Assembly: GCF_033807575.1 (NCBI RefSeq)
Contig: NC_084708.1
Coordinates: 496,001 to 560,000, forward strand
Direction of reading: 5' to 3'
DNA length: 64,000 nt
Source of the DNA: Cydia pomonella
Taxonomy: Eukaryota; Arthropoda; Insecta; Lepidoptera; Tortricidae
Every line of letters starts with the position of its first letter. Position 1 is the stretch's first letter. The notes beneath the pieces were generated by a model. The model had not been told where the DNA came from. It saw only the letters and a list, made by a program, of their open reading frames with translations, and did not search any database. The translations under genes and the position numbers were made by a program. This document shows, in pieces, positions 63,301 through 64,000 of this stretch.

Positions 63301-64000
63301 CGTAAGTGCTCCGAGACTTAAAACCCTGAAAGTAAGCACCAAGGAAATAGCAAAATTAACTGGAAATAGTTGTACAGCCCACGTACGAGCTCTAACAGAT
63401 GTTAATAAGCCCTTGAGGTCTACTTACACAATCATTTTTTTTTAATGAAATATAAGGATTTTTAAACTAAAGAGGGCGTGGGAGGGCAAATGATGATTCG
63501 CCACGATGATAACTTCGATCAGGAATTACTATAATTTCTCGTTATTTAGTGACATCCAATATGAATATGGTACAGTTTGTGTGGGCTACCTGTTCCGCTC
63601 CGTGTTGAAGACGGCGAGGTAGCAGGCGCGCCGGTTGGAGCCGCCGTAGCTGCGGTAGTTACAGTCTGTGTGGGCTACCTGTTCCGCTCCGTGTTGGAGA
63701 CGGCGAGGTAGCAGGCGCGCCGGTTGGAGCCGCCGTAGCTGCGGTAGTTACAGTCTGTGTGGGCTACCTGTTCCGCTCCGTGTTGGAGACGGCGAGGTAG
63801 CAGGCGCGCCGGTTGGAGCCGCCGTAGCTGCGGTAGTTACAGTCTGTGTGGGCTACCTGTTCCGCTCCGTGTTGGAGACGGCGAGGTAGCAGGCGCGCCG
63901 GTTGGAGCCGCCGTAGCTGCGGTAGTTACAGTCTGTGTGGGCTACCTGTTCCGCTCCGTGTTGAAGACGGCGAGGTAGCAGGCGCGCCGGTTGGAGCCGC
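45990..64000 (-). CDS. SMC6: Structural maintenance of chromosomes protein 6 (SMC6), 3' part
   Basis: Exons on the minus strand join in phase: edge exon (ending 63590), 63161-63035, 62136-62041, 60827-60657, 59963-59776, 55268-55100, 52184-52074, 49981-49787, 48214-48081 and 46011-45990. About 400 codons are visible. The order is: YRSYGGSNRRAYLAVFNTER just after the hinge; a long charged coiled coil returning to the head; RRVQFDFNAMLSVNGYS; the ABC signature LSGGERSYSTVAFVMALW; Walker B FYFLDEFDVFM; the D-loop side VNRQRVMNILLDHA; and QFVFLTPQD. SMC6 pairs with SMC5 in the DNA-repair and replication-stress complex. LDEFDVFMD and the LTPQ block separate it from SMC5 and cohesin/condensin SMCs. 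Five of its exons carry tandem copies of their 3' ends in the next intron. Confidence 0.93.
46081..46531. mobile_element. TA-flanked TIR element, 450 bp
   Basis: TACAAGGTGCCCGTGAGCAT at the left and ATGCTCACGGGCACCTTGTA at the right are a perfect 20-bp inverted repeat with TA at each end, as for Tc1/mariner-type elements. No transposase frame. It lies in the last SMC6 intron, 69 bp upstream of the last exon in the gene's direction. Confidence 0.85.
46690..46975 (-). mobile_element. tRNA-derived SINE
   Basis: Read on the minus strand: GACCGGTCTGGCCTAGTAGG (A-box region), GGTCCCGGGCTCAAATCCTG (B-box region), then a body with TCGTTGTCTAAGTACCCTCA and an AT-rich tail. Copies are at 48299-48590 and, folded back, at 62826-62939. 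Not a functional tRNA. Confidence 0.82.
47026..47243. repeat. Foldback MITE
   Basis: TAACATCCACACTTCACGAT and TCGGGCCTGATAGTGTGGAT are inverted, with TTTCACGAAATATC / GATATTTCGTGAA and TCGTTAACAATAT / ATTGTTAACAATAT inner arms. It lies in the SMC6 last intron. Confidence 0.75.
47453..47760. repeat. Dispersed-repeat 3' end with (TAGA)n start
   Basis: An (ATAG)n run at 47455-47471, then AAAATCTTTATTCAACCACA, looks like the 3' end of a minus-strand LINE/SINE. No frame is left. Confidence 0.4.
48081..48214 (-). CDS. SMC6: SMC6 exon after the Walker B exon
   Basis: AATTCGTCAG precedes 48214; the donor is GTGCGT at 48080. It encodes DNVNRQRVMNILLDHALKNP then SRQFVFLTPQDASSVKAGPQ ISIH, the SMC6 head segment after the D-loop. 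It ends two bases into a codon completed by the 22-nt last exon. Confidence 0.93.
48299..48590 (-). mobile_element. tRNA-derived SINE, second copy
   Basis: Nearly the same sequence as 46690-46975, with an (AAAT)n tail at 48301-48340 and an intact B box GGTTCAAATCC (minus). It lies immediately upstream (in gene direction) of the SMC6 48214 exon. Confidence 0.82.
48742..48971. repeat. Foldback MITE, 230 bp
   Basis: Arms GACATATTAAATATGTTAAA / TTTAACATATTTAATATGTT, then AACGGGTCATTCACGTATTT and its complement, then GCTCGACATGTTTCACTCC on both sides. Almost the whole element folds into one hairpin. Confidence 0.82.
48972..49465. other. SMC6 intron, nothing recognised
   Basis: AT-rich intron between a foldback MITE and the duplicated exon end. 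Confidence 0.4.
49466..49578 (-). pseudogene. Degenerate copy of SMC6 ABC-signature exon 3' end
   Basis: The minus strand reads GGCGAACGTTCTTATAGCAA ... CTTGACGAGTTCGATGTGTTAATG followed by GTATGT, a diverged copy of the last ~110 nt of exon 49981-49787 including its donor. An internal deletion (ALWACVE becomes a frameshifted ALY-) breaks the frame. It lies 321 bp downstream of the true donor, partly because of a MITE at 49583-49735. Confidence 0.88.
49583..49735. repeat. Foldback MITE between exon and its copy
   Basis: CGCGTAGCCAACGTTACAAT / CGCTCCGTAGCGTAGCG on one side and TTCACTACGGAGCGTGAACG / GTAGGCTACGCG on the other are imperfect inverted arms. It has no coding sequence. Confidence 0.7.
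49787..49981 (-). CDS. SMC6: SMC6 exon with ABC signature and Walker B
   Basis: The acceptor CATGTTGCAG precedes 49981; the donor is ATG|GTATGT. The 195-nt, phase-0 exon reads GNMNIDFPNAVLEMT ... TASLSGGERSYSTVAFVMAL WACVELPFYFLDEFDVFM. LSGGERS is the ABC signature; FYFLDE holds the Walker B aspartate and catalytic glutamate. Confidence 0.96.
49996..51969. other. SMC6 intron, no gene
   Basis: Two kilobases without a recognised exon. Open frames at 51288-51527 and 51679-51984 resemble no protein I know. A few CG-rich stretches near 50880-51010 also encode nothing recognised. Confidence 0.5.
51970..52003 (-). pseudogene. Partial copy of SMC6 exon end
   Basis: The minus strand CAATTCGACTTCAACGCCAT GCTAAGCGTCAACGG repeats QFDFNAMLSVNG from exon 52184-52074, 70 bp downstream of the true donor. 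The last 8 bp of the exon are lost. Between them is an inverted GTCTCGCTCACACTAGCAGT / TAGCGAGAGTGACAGAGAC segment. Confidence 0.82.
52074..52184 (-). CDS. SMC6: SMC6 exon, end of C-terminal coiled coil
   Basis: The acceptor is a TATAG preceding 52184; the donor is TCG|GTGAGT. The 111-nt exon reads CTKSTEKHRHKSYQLQVCIA RRVQFDFNAMLSVNGYS, matching the SMC6 segment entering the head domain. The acceptor has a weak pyrimidine tract, so the exact 5' border is less sure. Confidence 0.85.
52204..52741. other. SMC6 intron next to the array, no gene
   Basis: Intron between the last unit of the 131-bp array and the next exon. Nothing is recognised. Confidence 0.4.
52742..55208 (-). repeat. 19-unit tandem array of SMC6 exon end and donor (131 bp)
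   Basis: Unit starts are spaced exactly 131 bp apart, from the authentic exon end (55208-55100) to the last unit, whose donor differs. Each unit has 109 nt of exon (TDGRSKAEVAEELLRVSTKY ... DRIQALVDQ) plus 22 nt of intron starting GTACTGTTCCCTCTCCC. Every junction reads CCAG|GTACTG, so each unit starts with GT and ends with AG. The last donor is CCAA|GTACGG. The sense strand is open in all three frames, giving an 876-codon frame at 55279-52649 with a 131-residue super-repeat. Eighteen extra units are 2358 nt, a multiple of three. Confidence 0.94.
55100..55268 (-). CDS. SMC6: SMC6 coiled-coil exon preceding the array
   Basis: TATGACAG precedes 55268. The exon reads DTKTVQEEIAKTKSKLNAIR TDGRSKAEVAEELLRVSTKY then NDTKSKLDRIQALVDQ, a charged heptad-rich coil. 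The first donor is CCAG|GTACTG at 55099; the equivalent donor in the last array unit is at 52741. Both leave phase 0, so the mature exon may be 169 nt or up to 2527 nt. Confidence 0.88.
55960..57190 (-). mobile_element. 5'-truncated RNase H-bearing LINE (I/jockey-like)
   Basis: The fragment keeps the end of the RT, an RNase H domain and a C-terminal CCHC-like motif. It ends in an (AAT)n tail on the minus strand, as in I-type elements. It is inserted in the TIR element at 55403-57904. Confidence 0.82.
56036..57181 (-). pseudogene. LINE RT end plus RNase H, one in-frame stop
   Basis: The frame from 57181 reads GAALDALLDIIPLHLQVQKE (RT thumb). TAA at 56887-56885 interrupts it, and the same frame continues EGSHIWYPDGSKKGIG, AEVYAINKCAEIN, HIYINSDSQAALLALE and RWVPGHSDINGNEEADELAR. 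These are the RNase H motifs with D (DGS), E, D (SDS) and the GHxxxxGNxxAD block. CRFCHDSEETAMHILCSCG follows, a possible CCHC zinc motif. Only the stop codon and 5' truncation are obvious defects. Confidence 0.85.
57910..58305. other. SMC6 intron, nothing recognised
   Basis: AT-rich intron between two transposable elements. Confidence 0.4.
58310..58617. repeat. Foldback MITE, ~300 bp
   Basis: GTGCGAAAAAAACGG ... GTACGGAATCGCAGTGACG at the left pairs with CGTCACTGCGATTCCGTATC ... CCGTTTTTT ... GTCGCAC at the right. It has no frame. Confidence 0.78.
58630..58807 (+). mobile_element. RTE-type LINE 3' fragment
   Basis: The plus strand reads RGSGRPKSMWWSNIRNDLKN then EEQTTQNRPLWRKLTRRPDP and ends in a GAAGAAGAAGAAG tail, the RTE C-terminus and 3' tail. 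Confidence 0.78.
58810..59265 (+). mobile_element. Non-LTR retrotransposon 3' end with poly-A
   Basis: The frame 58855-59199 reads RDVASLCIFYRMYNGECSEE LFGLIP ... RTAKLWNELSPAVFPDRYDH QTFKKRAY, the C-terminal part of a non-LTR RT ORF. The shared CGGCAACGCACTT tail and an A run at 59247-59266 follow. It gives the coding context for the 3' tails seen elsewhere in the window. Confidence 0.82.
59496..59888 (-). repeat. Three tandem copies of SMC6 VDNPR exon end (140 bp)
   Basis: The end of exon 59963-59776 recurs at 59748-59636 and 59608-59496 with exact 140-bp spacing. Each copy has ~113 nt of exon, a CCTAG|GTAA donor and ~27 nt of intron. Copies differ from the exon by scattered substitutions but keep an open frame: EDRDTLQQMEAPLEERR ... 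CPRVDNPR and EDRDMLQQMEAALKERQ ... CPHVDNPR. Confidence 0.92.
59776..59963 (-). CDS. SMC6: SMC6 coiled-coil exon ending CPRVDNPR
   Basis: TGAATACAG precedes 59963; the donor is CCTAG|GTAACG. The 188-nt exon reads EEIEQEHLKQERGVAERQTV ... KITEAEMLCPRVDNPR, leaving two bases that combine with the first base of exon 55268-55100. Confidence 0.9.
59990..60656. other. SMC6 intron, no gene
   Basis: AT-rich intron. CTGTCTATATGTGTGTCTGT and GATCGATTTCGATGCGG near 60390-60450 suggest an old LINE/SINE tail. Nothing coding. Confidence 0.4.
60657..60827 (-). CDS. SMC6: SMC6 coiled-coil exon
   Basis: AACACCAG precedes 60827; the donor is GAG|GTGAGC. The 171-nt, phase-0 exon reads VEELTQSQAILERLNGQVEE WTQKEREQKRRIDELERQMK EVKKQFGEVQRTCGNLE, a typical SMC coiled coil. 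No duplication of its end is seen. Confidence 0.9.
60923..61470 (+). repeat. GGGTTCCGTAGCC interspersed repeat, copy D
   Basis: A near full-length unit from TTTTAGGGTTCCGTAGCC to GGAACCCTTCATGGTCGAGT and CCGACTCGCACTTGGCCG, with a shorter cytosine tract than copies A and B. Confidence 0.82.
61613..61835. repeat. Two-module foldback MITE, inverse of 27763-27985
   Basis: Module A (ACAGTACATATGGTGC ... GGGCCATATGTACTGT) followed by module B (GTACGATACATGTGCG ... CGCACTTGTATCGTAAT). The same two modules lie in inverted order in cyclin E intron 4. Confidence 0.8.
61836..61915. repeat. ATCAAATATCAAAT repeat and SINE-like tail
   Basis: Four tandem ATCAAAT units, then CATTTATTCAGCAAATAGGC, look like a retroelement 3' end in minus orientation. 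Confidence 0.5.
61922..62030. repeat. Module A MITE copy
   Basis: TACAGTACATATGGGGCTAC ... GGGCCATATGTACTGTAAAA, the single-module form of the element at 61613. It ends 11 bp from the SMC6 exon at 62041, on the intron side of its donor. Confidence 0.75.
62041..62136 (-). CDS. SMC6: SMC6 coiled-coil exon, GC-rich
   Basis: TTTCGTCCAG precedes 62136; the donor is CTC|GTGAGT. The 96-nt exon reads KLLSEQHSREREEREARAAL EQQQAPHQAAVL, with codons much more GC-rich than adjacent introns. Phase 0 at both ends. Confidence 0.85.
62409..62807 (+). mobile_element. Candidate solo LTR
   Basis: The GC-rich 399-bp block starts TGTAGGACCGGCC and ends CCGTCACA. It has a promoter-like layout: CCAAT at 62593 (GGCCAATCACGTGAT) and TATATATAG at 62631, then a ~170-bp leader. 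AACTGTA flanks both edges (62406-62412, 62807-62813). This looks like a Ty3/gypsy-type LTR left by recombination, but no second LTR or primer-binding site is present to confirm it. Confidence 0.45.
62826..62939. repeat. Folded-back SINE head
   Basis: TTTGACGACCAGTTTGGCCT on the plus strand is followed within 80 bp by the SINE head in opposite orientation, ending GGCCAGACCGGTCGTCAAAT. The two tRNA-derived ends form a hairpin; the SINE body is missing. Confidence 0.65.
63035..63161 (-). CDS. SMC6: SMC6 coiled-coil exon
   Basis: TTACCGTAG precedes 63161; the donor is CAG|GTTTAT. It reads QLLEDIKEAQAQLRELEAEE QELDATLKEAKQLEHVASRD LQ. The first base completes the AGG arginine codon begun in the edge exon. 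Confidence 0.9.
63162..63589. other. SMC6 intron, nothing recognised
   Basis: AT-rich intron between the 89-bp array and the next exon. Confidence 0.4.
63580..64000 (-). repeat. At least 5-unit tandem array of SMC6 exon end and donor (89 bp)
   Basis: GTTCCGCTCCGTGTT recurs at 63592, 63681, 63770, 63859 and 63948, exactly 89 bp apart, and the array runs off the window. On the minus strand each unit encodes YRSYGGSNRRAYLAVFNTER N, then ACAG|GTAGCC and about 15 more intron bases. Units differ at few positions (GAAGACGG or GGAGACGG). Reading through the donor meets a TAG at once (AACAGGTAG). Confidence 0.9.
63590..64000 (-). CDS. SMC6: SMC6 exon at window edge (post-hinge), donor end only
   Basis: RSYGGSNRRAYLAVFNTERN followed by AG|GTAGCC fits the SMC6 region just after the hinge. 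Which of the five identical exon ends is joined to the upstream exon lies outside the window; the 3'-most donor is at 63589. Phase agrees with exon 63161-63035. Confidence 0.75.

Overview
The window looks like a moth or butterfly (Lepidoptera) nuclear genome. It has spliced genes with GT-AG introns, GC-rich coding exons set in AT-rich introns, and many interspersed repeats of types familiar from lepidopteran genomes: RTE-type LINE ends, a tRNA-derived SINE, foldback MITEs with TTAA, TA, TAA or 8-bp target duplications, and a Penelope-like element. I cannot name the species. No bacterial genes, rRNA or CRISPR array are seen.

Three conserved genes are present. (1) 2035-5909, minus: the first five coding exons (306 codons) of a gamma-secretase-activating protein / pigeon homologue, running off the left edge. 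(2) 7617-38449, plus: a complete cyclin E gene with eight coding exons and 483 codons. It has an N-terminal basic stretch, an MRAIL cyclin box and a C-terminal T-P-P-x-S phosphodegron. Two E2F-like palindromes lie in the 1.7 kb gap shared with the divergent pigeon gene. (3) 64000-45990, minus: the 3' part of SMC6 (post-hinge region, returning coiled coil, ABC signature and Walker B/D-loop exon), ending in a 22-nt last coding exon. Cyclin E and SMC6 converge on a 7.5 kb interval of long 3' UTR and repeats.

The most unusual feature appears in both cyclin E and SMC6. At seven exons the 3' part of the exon, its 5' splice site and the first bases of the intron have been duplicated head-to-tail into the intron. 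The cases are cyclin E exon 4 (about four decaying ~271-bp copies), cyclin E exon 7 (27 units of 124 bp), and in SMC6 the edge exon (at least 5 units of 89 bp), the VDNPR exon (3 diverged units of 140 bp, all with open frames), the coiled-coil exon (19 units of 131 bp), the NGYS exon (one partial copy) and the ABC-signature exon (one frameshifted copy). The 131-bp SMC6 array has no stop in any sense frame. Its 18 extra units total 2358 nt, a multiple of three, so the first and last donors leave the same reading frame. Diverged, TE-interrupted copies argue that the process is real, although the perfect copies in the largest arrays need long-read confirmation.

Mobile elements fill the introns. 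The main ones are a Penelope-like retroelement with two inverted copies sharing 1.3-kb arms and candidate hammerhead ribozymes; a 1.4-kb hAT-type element with CCGGATCCGG subterminal repeats and an 8-bp TSD; a 2.5-kb TIR element with CTCGAG-centred subterminal repeats invaded by an RNase H-bearing LINE; a candidate solo LTR; an RTE fragment with an 18-bp TSD; and many MITEs, several nested so that insertion order can be read.
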